DNA of 62,823 nucleotides. It comes from a bacterium. GTDB taxonomy: Bacteria > Zhuqueibacterota > QNDG01 > JAFGCO01. The stretch is taken from positions 1 through 62,823 of the forward strand of contig JAFGCO010000049.1 of assembly GCA_016932575.1 (NCBI GenBank). Direction: 5' to 3'. Under the pieces are notes generated by a model that searched no databases, was not told where the DNA came from, and saw only the letters and a program-made list of their open reading frames with translations. Below are positions 62,669 to 62,823 of the stretch, one piece after another; positions within the stretch are counted from its first letter, which is position 1, and every line of letters starts with the position of its first letter. The position numbers and the translations under genes are program-made.

Positions 62669-62823
62669 ATGAAGCAATTTATTTTAAGTTTATTTCAAAA
62701 AACAGGCAAATCCACGGTATTCGGTTATATAATCCTTCTGGTTCTGTTTTCTCTGATGATCACTGTGGCATTTGTTGACGCGCAGGATTTTAATCCGCCG
62801 TATCCCAGGATCGGGGGATTTAC
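62669..62823 (+). CDS. N-terminal part of an exported protein (right edge)
   Basis: AAGGAGG (62657-62663) lies 5 bases before ATG 62669, one base after the GT4 stop. The 51 visible codons encode a long signal peptide: a basic start, a hydrophobic core of about 20 residues, and a cleavage site near VDAQ. The mature protein would begin DFNPPYPRIGGF. This NPPYPRI opening resembles large secreted proteins of type IX-secreting lineages, but too little is visible to assign it. The frame is open to the window end. Confidence 0.7.
   Translation, partial: MKQFILSLFQKTGKSTVFGYIILLVLFSLMITVAFVDAQDFNPPYPRIGGF

Noticed and set aside
1-62823. CRISPR arrays, tRNA or rRNA genes, and transposases
   Set aside because: I looked for regularly spaced repeats, cloverleaf-type sequence and DDE or tyrosine recombinase motifs and saw none. 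Small RNA genes could still be missed by eye.

Overview
The window is 62.8 kb of a gene-dense bacterial chromosome. Every gene I can support lies on the + strand, and no rRNA, tRNA, phage, transposase or CRISPR was seen. Two proteins end in FlgD-like or type A C-terminal sorting domains of the type IX secretion kind. Many exported enzymes carry lipoprotein signals, and one intergenic region has a Bacteroidota-style promoter (TTTG, 19 bp, TAnnTTTG). Strong AAGGAG-type ribosome binding sites and TTG/GTG starts are also common. Together this suggests a member of the Fibrobacterota-Chlorobiota-Bacteroidota superphylum outside classical Bacteroidota, for example a Calditrichota- or KSB1-like lineage. 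The placement is inference.

Region 1 (1-29993) is a carbohydrate-degradation island. After a partial unknown gene come GH2, GH29, two GH51-like clan A enzymes, a methyltransferase, GH88, GH27, a TolB-like propeller protein, an L-fucose mutarotase-like protein, GH3, an alpha/beta hydrolase, a broken DUF2284 gene, GH43, GH2 with PA14, an exported nitroreductase, GH97, GH31 with PA14 and a sugar 2-epimerase. Nearly all the hydrolases have export signals. The activities (alpha-fucosidase, beta-galactosidase, alpha-xylosidase, beta-glucosidase, arabinofuranosidase) fit side-chain removal from a branched plant polysaccharide such as fucosylated or arabinosylated xyloglucan, with GH88, GH27 and GH97 widening the range. 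No SusC/SusD pair, regulator or endo-acting enzyme is present. A family of GACCTTCGCAAGGTC palindromes occurs at three places here, two of them bracketing the TolB-like gene.

Region 2 (30063-38522) is an unusual precursor and acyl module. It holds a fusion of a sugar-nucleotide SDR to a Gfo/Idh/MocA oxidoreductase, two tandem ketoacyl synthase III genes, an acyl carrier protein, a ketoreductase, an unrecognised 143-residue protein, a PaaK/CapK-like adenylating enzyme and a YbhN/AglD-type membrane protein. The set could build a short 3-hydroxyacyl group and attach it to a glycan or lipid. This is the best candidate for an undescribed system in the window.

Region 3 (38873-62823) is an exopolysaccharide or O-antigen-like assembly locus. 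It has five GT2 enzymes of dolichol-phosphate-sugar synthase or related type, three GT4 enzymes, three GT-C membrane glycosyltransferases, a DUF2304 protein, two Wzx-type flippases, one Wzy/WaaL-type polymerase or ligase, an epimerase, a carbamoyltransferase, a methyltransferase and an exported protein of unknown function that may act on the polymer. Many junctions are 4-bp ATGA overlaps, so these genes probably form long operons. The window ends inside another exported protein gene.
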